A DNA stretch of 64,000 bases from Raphanus sativus. Its lineage: Eukaryota; Streptophyta; Magnoliopsida; Brassicales; Brassicaceae. The notes under the pieces are model-generated. The model ran no database searches and had not been told where the DNA came from. It saw only the letters and a program-made list of their open reading frames with translations. A program made the position numbers and the translations under genes. The stretch lies in the NCBI RefSeq assembly GCF_000801105.2, contig NC_079516.1, positions 28,867,643 to 28,931,642 on the forward strand, in the 5' to 3' direction. Positions 9,966 through 22,130 of this stretch are shown one piece after another. How positions within the stretch are numbered: the first letter of the stretch is position 1; each line of letters opens with the position of its first letter.

Positions 9966-10849
9966 TGTTGTTAATAATATAGTATTTTAAAGTAATTTAT
10001 CAAATTATGTATTCACACGTTGGTAAAATGTTGAATATGTATGTTTAAAATATATCTATTACTTCTTAGCCAAGCTTTGGAAAATGTTACGTATTGGTGC
10101 TTAATTTGTAAGTTGGATCATTATTTATGATTTAGAAATTGGGTCTTTTTTAATAAAGATAGAGTTGAATCTTTCTTAGACTTCTTATTTTTGGTATTTT
10201 GTTTTTATTTTTTTTGTATCTTTTGTTTTTGATTTTCCATATAGAAACACTAAATTTAAACTAAATTATATTATATTATTATTTACATGTATATAAAAAA
10301 ATATAGACTAAACCAGCTCATGATTTGCCAGGTTGAGCTCAGGATCTAAATAACTATGCAAGACTTTAAGAATTGTAAGTCATTTATAAAAAATATTTAT
10401 AAGTTGGGTCTTAATGTGTAAGTTGAGTCGTATAGAAAAATTGTAGAAATGTGTAAAGTTTTTAAAATTATATAGGCTCTAAATAAAATAAATCTATAAC
10501 TTGTTAGCCAAGCCTTGGAAAATACTTTGTTGGTGCGTATTTTTATATTATTGGGTGAACTCAAGGGTGAATCTTATAATTCATCTCAATGTTTATTACC
10601 AATTAAAATGTCACATAAGAAATAAAATAAAATAAAATAAAAATAAGCACGTTTGCAAACCAAAAGAAAGAAATAAGAAATCGATTTTAACACTGTCGAC
10701 GGAAATGTGAAGCATCTTCATCTATAGAGATGATTAAAATTTTAATTAATTCTTCTATGCCAAAATCAAGTTTTACCGAGAAATTCGTTGAGGAAATCAA
10801 AAAATATTGATATCCATCCTTTTTTTCTTTCTGAAACACGATATCCATC

Positions 10850-12260
10850 CATATTTAGTTTTAAACCGTGATAGATTCGCCCCGTTCTATCTTTTTTGTT
10901 ATCAATAGCGTTACCAAATACTACAGTAGTTACTCTCAGCTTTCTCACGCCACTTTATATAACAGATTTACACTATTTTGTAACCGTTTATCACTTCCGT
11001 TAATTGCTAAATAATTTTGTTTTAAGTTCGTTCACCAATCGGACAAATAAACATTTTATATTATTAACAATACTACACGCTATACTTTAACAATATATAT
11101 TAAAGTCATTTGCTAAAGTCATTTATTAAAGAATACGTATGTGTAAGTTTTTAAATAATATAATGTGGAATATATATGTTATATCTATTACTTCAGATGT
11201 ATCTTTTTTATTAGATGGTTTGATTTTTCTTTAAATGAGTTATTTTTTTGGGTAGACTAAATCTGGTTTAAATTTAATTAGAGAATGTACTTAATTCACG
11301 TTCTACAGTTTGGAAAACCATAATTTAAGCAAAAAATAAAAATTAAGGAAGTTATACACTATAGGATACAAAAGAAAAACCAAATGTAGACCAAATCAAG
11401 TCTGGCATTAAGTCAAGTCAAGATTAGCCAAGCTGGTTTTGGATTTAAATAATTTTGCATGACTTTAAAAATATATTTCGAAGTCATTTGCTAAAGTCAT
11501 TTATTAAAGAATATAATTTGAAATATGTATACCTTTTACTTTTTAGCCAAGCTTCGGAAAAAGCTTTGTTGATGCGTATTTTGTATTATTGTTGGGAGAT
11601 TGACCATATCAATCAAAACTAAATTTATATTGATGGAAATTACTTGTCAGTTTCATCATTCGATGTACAGAAATACTCGTAATGGGAAACGATATTCGAT
11701 GGTCAATGGTTGATAATATAACTAAATTTATTAATTTATTGAATATTTATTTTTAGAAGTTCAATTGTAAAATGAGATTAGTTACGAAGAATCGTTTAGT
11801 GATATTGGTGAGTTTAAGATTCCCACTTGAAGTTTTTTCCCACCATTGTACCATTTGTTTTAATTTCTGAAGTCTATAAATTTGAAAAGAAGACATATAT
11901 TCTAAGGTTCGATGGATATCGACAATTTTCGACACTACACGTGGGTTCTCTAAGGAGCTCTAACATCTGGATTAAAATTACTGGATGCCATAGTGATTGT
12001 ATCTCGGGTTCCAAATAAAGGTTTATCCAAGGTTCCTTGTATCGCCTCAGCATCGTTTCCGCATAGGAGAAGATGGAGATCTCTTGTTTTGAGATTGGGA
12101 GTCGAATTTTTTAAATCATACGACAATTAGGATAAATTTTAAAAATCTAGAATGGTATCCGAATAGACAGCCTAAAACCGTCAACTTTTTTGTATTGTAG
12201 CCGAATGGAAAACTTAAAACTTATCTTTTTTGTTATATTTGGTTGATACTCGAATAAGCA
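10850..12260 (+). repeat. Dispersed module, copy 1
   Basis: Largely collinear with 22410-23850 and, inverted, with 26380-30300. Shared blocks include ATCAATAGCGTTACCAAA, AAACATTTTATATTATTAAC, GTCTGGCATTAAG, TTGGGAGATTGACCATATC and a short reading frame around 11932-12018. Here that frame (TLHVGSLRSSNIW...) is frameshifted by one lost base near 12006, whereas both later copies keep it open. No transposon termini were recognised at the module edges. Confidence 0.65.
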
Positions 12261-12289
12261 AAATCACTTCATAAATATTAGTATAGACA

Positions 12290-12640
12290 GTACTTCTTAG
12301 CCTCGAAAATACTTTCTTGGTGCATATTTTTGTATTATTATTGTTGGAAGATTGATCATATCAATCGAGACTAAATTTATATCGATGGAAATTACTAGTC
12401 AGTTTCTTCATTTGATATATAAAAATATTTGTAATGGGGAAACGATTTTCGGTGGAAAATGATTGGTGGTGTAACTTTATTTATTAGTCAATAATTTTTT
12501 TTATATTCAAGTTATCCTATACCATCTCATTTCTCCTAATTTCCCTAGTTTTAATATGATTTGATGGAAATCAAATTATAAACTTTTTATATTCGAACAT
12601 TCTTAATAAAAGTTATTAAGTCAGGTCATTCTTAATATAT
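12290..12640 (+). repeat. Partial second copy of the dispersed module
   Basis: Repeats part of the preceding module (GCCTCGAAAATACTTTCTTGG, TTGGAAGATTGATCATATC, ATCGATGGAAATTACTAG), then diverges into AT-rich sequence. It indicates a local duplication within copy 1. Confidence 0.5.
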
Positions 12641-13690
12641 ATAGCCGGCCTAGAGCTGACCTTTAAGAAAATCAAGAATCTTGGGGATAATGGCGTCCTT
12701 TTTCAAGGAGAATTCCAAATTATAAGCCGAGGTGGATCATCTCCAAAGAGAAGTAAATGACCAAATCACCTATCATGATTTGGAATAGGGAGCCATGGAA
12801 TCCAGATTTGAAAGAAGCACTGGTCAAAGCTAATGAAGAAGGTCGGCTGAGAGTGCTCTCTGATGCCGACCTAAGCTCAACAAAGCCCATGATTGTGTTT
12901 ACGTTCGTACCCATAAGTCGACATATCTCTATAATTTGATATTGATCTTTCTCGAGAGGATTATCTAGGTACTAGCCTAAGCTTAGCCCATTTTCATGAG
13001 GAAGATTTAGGCATGGACCCGTCATAAGGCAATGCCGAACCAATCCGAACTATGGACCTCGGTCGGTAATATAATGAGGAGCAAACTCCTTGCTATGTGA
13101 CCGATCCGAGCAAGGCATAGGCCTGACCTGTAAAGACATTTTGGACGGTGTAGATAATGCGAGACATATTCATATGCACTTCACAACCAGAACCTACGAT
13201 ATTTAGTTGTTTTATTGATGTTTAAGGTCGAAGATAGGAATACAATTAGTAAGGAGAATGGTTGAGATTGGAGATCGAAAGTATAAGAAAGGAAAAATTT
13301 CGGCAATATATTGGTCTCAGACCTAAATTATTGTCCAAATATCAGGATTAACAATCAATGATGATGTTAAAGGAATACTAAGCTCGATTTATGACTATTT
13401 CTCTCTCAAAGTAAATCTAGGTCGGTAATCTTTCTCTCCCCCGATCGTTGTGTGTGTCTTTGCTGGGGAGTTCCTCCGTATTTGTAGTGAATGGATCTTC
13501 TTACGCAGGTGTCCGTTTCCATGTCCTATAGTAGGCAATCCTTTCACCTGCTTCTGCTTCCAAGTTAGGGTTTGTTCACATGACAGATTAGTCGGTCATC
13601 ATTACTAACTGCTCTATTCAGGCCGACATGTTATATGTAGTGTCAGATGAACAGTTCCGAGATCGATTTTTCGTGTTTGACTTCTGAAAT
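12640..13690. other. GC-richer unclassified repeat-like segment
   Basis: No gene recognised. A 60-residue frame at 12757-12939 (MTKSPIMIWNREPWNPDLKE...) has no assignable family. Bases 13230-13490 (GAAAGTATAAG..., AATCTAGGTCGGTAAT, TGTGTGTCTTTG) match 25010-25235 in the loop of the large inverted repeat, so the segment is a dispersed repeat, perhaps part of an LTR. Confidence 0.35.
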
Positions 13691-14010
13691 TTGTTGATTA
13701 TGCATCTTCAAATGGACCCACTTAGCTGACTTGATTTTTCTTTGAATGGATTATTTTTTTCGTGGACTAAGTTTGATTTGGATTTAAGAAGGAGATGTTC
13801 TTATTACACCTTCTACTATTTGGAAAACCAGAATCTAAGCAAAAATAAAATTAAGGAGGTTATACACTATGAGATATAGGAGAAAAACCAAATAACCGAA
13901 AGACTAAACCAAGTCCGGCATTAAGCCAAATCAAGATTGGCCAGGCTGGTATTGGATTTAAATAAATATGCATATGATTTTAAAAATACATTTAAAGTCA
14001 TTTATTAAAA
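13690..14010 (+). repeat. Module fragment (GTCCGGCATTAAGCC block)
   Basis: Again contains GGAAAACCAGAATCTAAGC, ATTAAGGAGGTTATACACTA and GGCATTAAGCCAAATCAAG, matching 11290-11460 and 22860-23010. Another short fragment of the same block lies at 16310-16450. Confidence 0.55.
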
Positions 14011-14249
14011 AGAAAAAAATTCACAAGTTGGATCATAATTTGAAAGCTGAGCCACGAATCATCATTTACTCATTCAGCGATAGAAATAACACTGCATATA
14101 TGTATACAAGAACAATAACAACAACAAAATAACTCCTTACCTCCATAGAGCTCTAATTTATTACAATACAACTTTAATAAATCATACACCCAAGCAAGCA
14201 ACAACATCACCTGCCCATATGTAACGTACATGAAGTCGAAGAAACAATT

Positions 14250-14294
14250 ATATATGTTCCCGGCTCCGCGCTTGTGCGGGGGCCATGCCCCTAG
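14250..14294 (+). mobile_element. Helitron 3' terminus
   Basis: A GC-rich hairpin (CCGCGCTTGTGCGGG) followed by a short spacer and CTAG, then T, is the 3' end structure of plant Helitrons. It is nearly the same as the terminus at 27338-27372. The matching 5' end (TC after A) was not found upstream, so only a remnant is claimed; the remnant body may run back to about 14010. Confidence 0.6.
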
Positions 14295-14950
14295 TATTCA
14301 TAATGGGAAAATGATTGATGATGTAACCTTATTTATTAGTCAGTAATTTTTTTTATATTCAAGTTATCAGATACCATTTTATTTTTCAAATTTCTTTAGT
14401 TTTAAGAGATAAAAATTTAAATAACATAAAAAGTATTATTGGACAATAATAGTACACGGAGTTTTGTAATTCCAAGAACATTGTTAATGAATTTTTTTAT
14501 GCTATTTTGTATCGCTTCAGTATCGTTTCTGTGTAATAGAACATGGAGATCTCCGTTTTAAGATTGGGAGTCAAAGTCTTCAACCATACGGTGATTAAGA
14601 AAAAATTTACAAGTGTAAAGTGGTATTCGAATAGACAGGCAGAAACTGTCTTTTTTTTGTTTGTATTTTATCCGAATGGACAACTTAAAACTTGTTTCTT
14701 TTTACCTTTGGTTGGTAATTGAGTAAAGCCTTTGGATTTGCAATCCTTTGTATTTTCTTGGGCGAGTTAAGCCAGTTATTCTATTTTAATTCAGGTTGAT
14801 AAAAAAAAATTGAGATTAGTTTGCCCATTTACAAAGCGATAAGGTTTCATTCATGTGATGTAAGCATTTTATAGCAATAATACACGCTAAGCCCTTTGGT
14901 ATCATTGGCATTGACCAAAGTTTTAAAGTGAAACCTTTCTAATGAAAAGT

Positions 14951-14960
14951 CTATATAAGA
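14951..14960 (+). promoter_or_regulatory. TATA box of glycine-rich gene B
   Basis: CTATATAAGA about 85 bases before the ATG at 15037. The surrounding sequence (CCTTTCTAATGAAAAG, CACTCAAAATATTCAAAA) is conserved in the promoters at 24090 and 26110. Confidence 0.6.
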
Positions 14961-15036
14961 AGAAGGTTTAGTTTCTTTCATTTCTCACACTCAAAATATT
15001 CAAAATATACAAAAGGTTCATTAGTATCCACTATCA

Positions 15037-15189
15037 ATGGCAGCAAGAGGAGGAGGAGGAGGCGGTGGTGGTGGTGGTGGTGGTGGTGGTGGTGGTGGCG
15101 GTGGTGGTGGTGGAGGAGGAGGGGGTGGTGGTGGCGGCGGTGGAGGAGGAGGAGGAGGAGGTGGTGGTGGTGGAGGACGTGGATGTTGA
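15037..15189 (+). CDS. Glycine-only small peptide, copy B
   Basis: 50 codons reading MAAR, then 43 glycines in a row, then Arg-Gly-Cys and TGA. The ATG context (TATCAATGGC) is good for a plant start, and a TATA box with conserved upstream sequence precedes it. The tract uses mixed GGA, GGT, GGC and GGG codons in blocks, typical of replication slippage in a trinucleotide repeat. The MAAR start and the terminal Cys-TGA are shared with copies C and D, arguing that the frame matters or did recently. No signal peptide or known domain. It could be a short glycine-rich protein gene, or a GGN microsatellite that happens to follow a promoter. Function unknown. Confidence 0.5.
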   Translation: MAARGGGGGGGGGGGGGGGGGGGGGGGGGGGGGGGGGGGGGGGGGGGRGC

Positions 15190-15289
15190 TGAGGAGGAGA
15201 GTTTCTATATTTTTCCCCAAATAATAAACTAGTTGTTTTATGTTCTTATCTTTGCGGACAAACCCACTTTTCCCTTCTTTTTTTACTTT

Positions 15290-15480
15290 GTACTTCTAAG
15301 TGTGTAGGAGTTGTGACTCCATATTGTCAATTGAAATTAAAACATTGTTCTTGTGTTCATACTAGTGTTAGAGCAATAATAAGAAATTTTCGGTTGCTAT
15401 AACTAAATTTTAAAACAAATTTGACACTCCATTGTAAATTGAAAATAAAACATTATATAAAGGCAAAATCATCAAACCCA
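15290..15480 (+). repeat. Conserved 3' flank of glycine-rich gene B
   Basis: TAGGAGTTGTGACTCCATA and AAAACATTGTTCTTGTGTTC recur after copies C and D and, inverted, near 8300. From 15480 to 16560 I see no gene apart from a short module fragment at 16310-16450. Confidence 0.55.
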
Positions 15481-16573
15481 AGTCTCACATAATTGATCTC
15501 ATTCAATAAAATCAATTAGTCACAAACAACATTTCACATATGATTGAGATGAGACCATGTTTATATTTTTAGAGGCTTGAATTTTTTAGTATTTTTTACC
15601 AAATTCAAAAAATATTAAATAAGTCCATTTTTTTATTTTAAACAAAATTCCATAACAATTCAGAAATTGAAATTGATGATTTCTCGGGACTTCCAAATTT
15701 GGAATCGCGCTTCCAAAATGCTTCCAATGACTTGTTTATGAATTGTGTTTCCGCAGTACTTCTTCGTACTTCAAACTCCGACTCCGAACCGATTCTGAAA
15801 CGTGAAACGTGCTCTAGCAGAGATTCCATGCAACCTAGATATTAAGGACTTGCGTATTGAAAATGTTATTCTTGTGATCTTATTAGTAAAAAAGGCAAAT
15901 ATTTTTGTTTCTATATGTAAATTTTAAAATAAACTTGGTACACTACAAAGTGGAATTAAAGAAACAAATGAAATAAAAGTTGACATAAAAAATTTATGAC
16001 AAATACATCGTGCCCCCTACTAGTTGAGTGGATCCAGCAAATACCATTACGAATGGTTTAAAGTTTAAAAAGACAACTAGCTTAGATGCACATATTTTTC
16101 GACCATGCCATGAAAAATAATTATGTTGAATCTTTTGATTTATATTGAGTCGTCATATGTTTGCATACGATTCTATCCATGTTAGATAGTTGGAACCATA
16201 TTTTGAGAAGTGGCTTCCTCCACTTTTGTGATAGATTTTCTGACGGATTTATTTGTTTGAATGATCAGATTACGAGATCGTCGGATATGTAACAGTAGGT
16301 TAGGGGGTTATACTCTATGGATAAAGAAGTAAAACCAAATCACCCAAATGTAGACCAAATCAAGTCTGGCATTAAGCCAAATCAAGATTGGCCAGGCTTG
16401 TTTTAGATTTAAATAAATATGCATGACTTTAAAAATATATTTTGGAGTCGTTTGCTTAAGTTATTTATTTAATAAAGATAAAGAAAATTGTGGAAACTAA
16501 TGTGTAAGCATTTAAAAATGTAATGTGGAATTGTCTCGGATATAATCGTTTCGGATTGGTGTGTCACGGGATA

Positions 16574-17130
16574 CACTACAACAACACACTATGTTTTCCA
16601 ACAGAAGGTTGATTTCCATCGAAAAATAGTTGTTGGAATGCAGTAGATGAAAACTCGTTATACGTTGGAAATTTTCCAACGAATTTCAATCGAACAGAGA
16701 CGGTGGATATTTCGTGAAAAGTTTGTTGGAATATGTCGTTGGAAATCCGAAATTCCAATGAGACTTCCGTTGGAGTTTCAAATGAATATTCCGTGTCAAT
16801 TTTTCCATGAAGTCCCAATTTTTTGATTTTCTGACGAGTTTCGAAAGAATTTTTGTGGTTTTTCCGATAAGTTCCCACGAAAATTTAATATTTTTTCAAT
16901 TTTTTTTTTATAAAACCTTGAAATTTTTGTTTTAAAATTTAGTTTTAAAATCAACAAAATTTTCTTTATAAAGCCTTGAAATTTTTGTTTTAAATTTTGT
17001 TTTATAAAACCTTGAAATTTTTGTTTCCCACGAAAAAAACAAAAAAAAAATAGTTTTAAAATAAACAAAACATAGTCTGGAATTCCATAAACGAAAAGTG
17101 GATAAGAACAAATATAAAGGAAACACAAAG
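16574..17130 (+). mobile_element. CACTA terminus with TTCCAACG subterminal repeats
   Basis: CACTACAACAACACAC is a CACTA-type terminus. It is followed by repeated inverted and direct copies of TTGGAA/TTCCAACG (16600-16800), then AAACCTTGAAATTTTTGTTTT units at about 60-base spacing (16900-17030). The opposite end is not seen before 17250, so this is a truncated element or its partner end is lost. Confidence 0.55.
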
Positions 17131-17248
17131 ATTTGGCTCTTAAGGTTTGCCATCTTCGTCCGAGAAATTTTTAGGGTCCTTGTCTTTAAGGATCACTCTT
17201 TATCGAGCTAATTCCATGGATACGAGAGAAACCCTACGAAGTTCTTAA

Positions 17249-17535
17249 GAGCATCGCCAACGCTTATGTCTCCGGTACGGTTTCATAGGCAACTTTTTTT
17301 ATTTTTTATTATTATTTTCTTGTATATGATAAAAAAATTCGCGAACCAATCGCGAACTGCCACGTGTCAGCGGAGGCTACGAACAGTGCAATAAACAACT
17401 AAAGACCGGTTCTTATATAAAAAGTTTAAGGAGCTGATTTTTAACTATTTGTGGGCCCATTTATTTTTTATTATTATTATTTTTTAAGGATTTTTGGGTT
17501 AAAAACTCTCATTGGAGTTAATCTTAGAGCTCGTC
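17249..17535. mobile_element. GAGCATC-type MITE
   Basis: Starts GAGCATCGCCAACGC after TTAA and contains CCACGTGTCAGCGGAGG. It ends with AACTCTCATTGGAG, as commonly seen in short Brassicaceae elements with GAGCATC...CATTGGAG ends. The related and better preserved element is at 61030-61272. The exact right edge is uncertain. Confidence 0.45.
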
Positions 17536-17784
17536 AGCAATGTTTATTCGAGGACGTATCGTGGAGGACACTAAGTCTGAGAAGAGTAAGTGACTTTTTC
17601 ATACGCGGGCAAACCATATCTTTGTCGAAAATTCTTAGGAATGAGGACTGTCTCCAATATTTATTGAAAACTATTAACGAAGTGAAAATAAAATTATAAA
17701 AAAAAATAAAATTATAAATTTGTGAAATAAAATGACAACAATAATAATATTTAACCTGGTTGTAAAGCTGCTGGATCTCCACAG

Positions 17785-19018
17785 CTGGGTATGGATGTTC
17801 GATTCTTCGATTCGGTTTGGTTTTTTTTTTCTGAAAATTTGGTCACCAGGTATCACTACAGATTCAGTTCGGTGAATAAGAAAACAGAACAGAGTTATTT
17901 TGGTTAAGCTCCACAACGAAATGACGTTCCTTAAATTCTCTGAAAATACGTTCTGAACGTATGCAATTCATAGCAAATAGTTCGTTCTGAACGTATGCAA
18001 TTCATAGCAAATAGTCGACATATAATAAAAAATTGCAACTCTTCTTCAATTTCATGATTCATCAAAGGGGTGCAAAAAAAAAAATCTAACTGTTAATCGT
18101 TAAAATCTAAGACACTTTCATTGGAGAGCCTAGAGTACTCATTAACAAAGGAACAATCCCAACCACTTTCTCATCAATTTTATAAAGATAATTTTAAGTC
18201 ATTAATACATATAATTATCAAGTTGGTCATTCTCAAGAAATGTAATTTTGAAAGTCATTCTTATTTAAAATTAAATTTGTGTCGTCATTCTTAATAAAAA
18301 TAATCAAGTTGGGTCTTTTGTCATAAAGATAATTTGTGAGTCATTCTTATATTAAAAGTAGTTTGGTTCGTTCTTCATAGAATTAATTAAGTTGGCTCAT
18401 TCCTAATAAAAATTAATTTGTGAGTTTGGTCTTTCTTTAGAGAAAATTCTTTTTAAGCTGGTAAACATAATTGTAAGTTGAGTCAATTTTAATTATTTTT
18501 AATAAGGGTAAGAGTAGTTAATTCGACATTTTTAAATTTTTAAAAATCATTGGTTCAATACACCCCTTAAGAATAAGTGAGATTAGCTAATTCGACGACA
18601 AAAAAGGAGTAGTTAATTCGAAAAACGAACATGCGAAAATGGTCCTAAATATTATATACTTAAACTCCTCGGAAATATTATTAACAAAATAGTGTTTTTT
18701 TAAATAAAGACGTTACAATTTCTTTTCAAATTTTGTATTTAGGTTTTAAGTTTATTTTATTAAAGGTTTTCGATTTTTTTAATAACTAAAGCTTAGTTTT
18801 TTTATAAAAATGAATTGATGGACATTTTTTTAGTAACAACATTAAAGTTATAGTTTATTCGGGTTTAAACTGAAAAACCCAAAAACCGAGGAACTCTTAA
18901 CCGACCCAAACCGATATAAACATAATTTAAGTTTGGTAACTATTTATTCTAAACCGAATAACCCGAAATTCGAATAACCTTAACCGAACCCGATCCGAAA
19001 CCGGATTGAACACCCCTA
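17785..19018. repeat. Possible GGTTCGG-type non-autonomous element
   Basis: The left part (GGATGTTCGATTCTTCGATT...) and right part (AAACCGGATTGAACACCCC) are roughly inverted copies, and the right half is rich in CCGAA/TTCGG. This resembles short Brassicaceae elements with GGGTGTTCGG-like ends. Between them lie degenerate AAGTTGGTCATTCTTAATAA repeats (18220-18440). Termini are not exact. Confidence 0.3.
17950..18016 (+). repeat. Perfect short tandem duplication
   Basis: The unit beginning CGTTCTGAACGTATGCAATT and running to AGCAAATAGT is present twice back to back. The inner GTTCTGAAC is itself nearly palindromic. Confidence 0.8.
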
Positions 19019-19297
19019 AGAAATACCATTATGTTATATGAATAATATTTTATTTTCTTAAAACCTATATTAAGAAAAGGATAATGCTATAACAATAAAA
19101 GACTTTAGAAAAAGAAATATAATAAAAAGAGACATAATTAATTTCTAATCAATAAAAGAAAAGGATTAAATTTATCTCTATATAAACAACTTACCTTTCT
19201 ACCAAAATCTCATCACACAAACTTTCAATATAACATTCTATTTCTGCATCCAATCGTTTGAACTGCTTTAAATAATTATTCAGATATGTAATTGTTA

Positions 19298-19815
19298 GAG
19301 TTATTCTTGGGTTCACCTCCTAGGGTGAATCTTTAGGTTCACCAACCAATAGAAATTTATCATTTTAGATCCAGTATCTTTTAATTAAAGAAACAAAATA
19401 ACTTGTCAAATTATATTATGTTTTCAAAATAAAATTTTAAAATAAATAAAAAATAGTATATAAAAAACAAATTTTAAAAACAAAATTAATGTTGTCAACA
19501 AAACACTAAACCCTAAACTCTAATCCTAAACCCTAGACCATTGGGTAAATCTAAACGCTTTGGAAAACACTAAACATCTAGATAAATTCGAAACTATAAA
19601 TCTTAAACAATAAACATTAAATATTAAAATAAATATTTTTTAAAAAATAATCTTTTCTGACAACTATTTTTATTTATTTATCTAATCTTTTTAATGTTAA
19701 AAACATAGTATAATTTGGCAATATATTTTGTTTCCTTAACTAAAAGATACTGAATCTAAAATGACAACTTTCTATTGGTTGGTGAACCTAAAGGTAGGGT
19801 GAACCCAAAAAAAAC
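19298..19815. mobile_element. MULE-type MITE with 9-bp target duplication
   Basis: 518 bp flanked by the perfect 9-bp duplication TAATTGTTA (19289-19297 and 19816-19824). Long imperfect inverted ends contain TTGGGTTCACC and TTTAGGTTCACCAACCAAT. The central part has degenerate telomere-like AAACCCTAAACTCTAATCC sequence near 19505-19545. No coding sequence. A 9-bp duplication with long inverted ends points to Mutator-like MITEs. Confidence 0.82.
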
Positions 19816-19994
19816 TAATTGTTATGCGCGAGTTTCTCGCCTGTTTCCGTAATATTAGCCACAATCATAATTATGCCTAACAATTGTCATTCACTTTAAC
19901 TAATTAGCAACAATCATATTTATGTCAATGCTAGGTTGTTGTAGGTTAGTTACTTTTTAGATTAAAATTGTTGTCTTCATCTGATTCCGTAATA

Positions 19995-20400
19995 TTTTAA
20001 TAGTTTAATTTATGATTGTGGTTAATTATGATTGTGGCTACAACAAAGTTAGGTTTTAGATTATGATTGTTGTTCTTGTTTTCATATGTTTCCGTAATAT
20101 TCTAATACTATAATTTTATGATTTTCTCTAATTAGTTTTCCATTCGCTTTAATATGCTTATAATTTCAATCATTATTGATATTTTTTCAAGATATAGTAG
20201 TTTCATCTGCTTGAGTAACTTAATTTAGTTATCTGAAATATTGATATGGTGTTTAACTAAAAAATATTATTAATTGTTTTCGTATAGATACCAAAAAAAA
20301 CAGACAATGACTACTAAAATTCAGAATAACAACAAAGATTATGTAACATTGGATCAACTAAACAGAAAACTTTTTTATCCTCGTACAGTGGTACATCTTA
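19995..20400 (+). repeat. Outer part of large inverted repeat, left arm
   Basis: Matches, inverted, 30560-30729 joined directly to 51393-51589. A third inverted partial copy lies at 25255-25400. Because it is uninterrupted, it shows the pre-insertion state of the CACTA target (single CTG at 20207-20209) and of the Helitron target (20008|20009). Confidence 0.8.
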
Positions 20401-20419
20401 TATATGAAGTCTTTAAGAT

Positions 20420-20642
20420 AATAATAATTATTTTAAGAAACAAATTTGCATTAATAAACAAATAATTTTATCGAGTGATCATATTACTATACAAACGCCT
20501 AATCATTATTGTGTCAATAACTTACGTAGACAGTCATGAAAGTAATGACAATATAAATCAACATAAGTTTATAAGAAGAAAAGAATACAAAACCCTACCT
20601 TATATTTTTCTTGAATCAATAATTATGTTGTGAATCAATAAT

Positions 20643-20682
<40 letters not shown>

Positions 20683-22130
20683 AATAATTGTAGTTCTTTT
20701 TGGTTTATGATCTTTTTAATTAGTATTTGAATAAAGGAAAGTTAACATTATATAGTCTTTTACATTTTTTGTCTAAGATTTTTTTAAAAAGGATAATTAA
20801 GATCAAATATTTCTTGACATTTTTTTCTTTACAGTTATCTTTTCTTAATAATTTGAATAAAGAAAAATTAACATTAAGCAGTTTTTTTACAATTTTCTTG
20901 GTTTAAGATTTTTAAAAAGAATAATTACGATTAAATAGTTTTTACATTTTTTCTTTATGATTTTAGAAAAAGGAAATTAGTGTTAAATATTGTACAAAAT
21001 AATTTTAGTTTAAAACACATGTCACAATCTTAAGCTTTTAATTGATATTTGTCACGATAATATTAATTAGTAACTTTAAAATAATAATAATTATTTTAAG
21101 AAGCAACATTTGTATTAATAAACAAATATTTTTATAGAGTGCTCATATTACTGTACAAACGCGTAATCATTATTGTGGCAATAACTTACGTAGGCAGTCA
21201 TGGCAATAATGACAAAAGAAATCAACATAAGTTTATAAGAAGAAAAGAACATGTGAAGATCAGGATACAGAATCATACTTTATATTTTTTTTGAATCAAT
21301 ATTTATGTTTGGTGATCATATATGAGGAAGTTTAGTTCTATATATATACATACATAGATGTGAATAATTGTAGTTCCTTTTGGTTTATGATTTTTGTAAT
21401 TAGGATTTGAATAAAGGAAAATTAACATTATATAGTCTTTTCATTTTTTATCTGATATTTTTTAAAAAGGATAATTACAATCAAATATTTCTTGAAAGTT
21501 TTTTTTTATTTCTTTACAGTTATCTTTTCTTCATAATTTGAATAAAGGAAAATTAAAATTAAGTAGTTTTTTACAATTTTTGGTTTAAGATTTTTAAAAG
21601 AATAATTACGATTAAATATTTTTTACATTTATTTTTTTCTATATGATTTTATAAAAAAAATTAGTGTTAAATATTGCACAAACTGATTTTAGTTTAAAAA
21701 ACATTTCACAATCTTAAACTTTTAATTGACATGTGTTGCGATCATATTAATTAGTATCTTTGAAGAACCAAGCTTTATTGGTCAAAGATTTTTTTTAAAG
21801 GATAATTACTATCAAATATTTCTTGACAGTTTTTTTTATTTCTTTACAATTATCTTTTCTTCATGATTTGAATAAAGGAAAACTAACAGTAAGCAAACTT
21901 TTCTAAACTTTTTCTGTTAGATTTTTAAAAAGGATAATTACGATTAATATTTTTTACATTTATTTTTTATTTATGATTTTAGAAAAGGAAAATTAGTGCT
22001 GAATATTGTAAAAATTGATTTAAGTTTAAAACACATGTCACAATCTTAAACTTTTATTGATTTAAATTTTAAACATGTCACATGCGGAGATCAAGATACA
22101 TAACCCTACCTTATATTTTTCTTGAATCAA
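20420..22130 (+). repeat. Tandem repeat of about 670 bp, two and a half copies
   Basis: Copies at roughly 20420-21080 and 21090-21770, and a partial one at 21780-22130. Shared landmarks include TGAATAAAGGAAA, TTTCTTGACA, ATAATTACGATTAAAT and TAAAACACATGTCACAATC. The right arm of the inverted repeat lacks this block, so it was gained on the left (or lost on the right) after the arms formed. AT-rich, no coding sequence. Confidence 0.75.
20644..20683. repeat. (TA)n(TG)n microsatellite
   Basis: TATATATA run followed by TGTGTGTG within the tandem repeat. The corresponding position in the next copy (about 21340) lacks the TG run. Confidence 0.9.

Noticed and set aside
15638..15829. 63-codon minus frame MESLLEHVSRFRIGSESEFE
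   Set aside because: Protein-like in parts but isolated, with no homologous copy in the window and no promoter or splice context.
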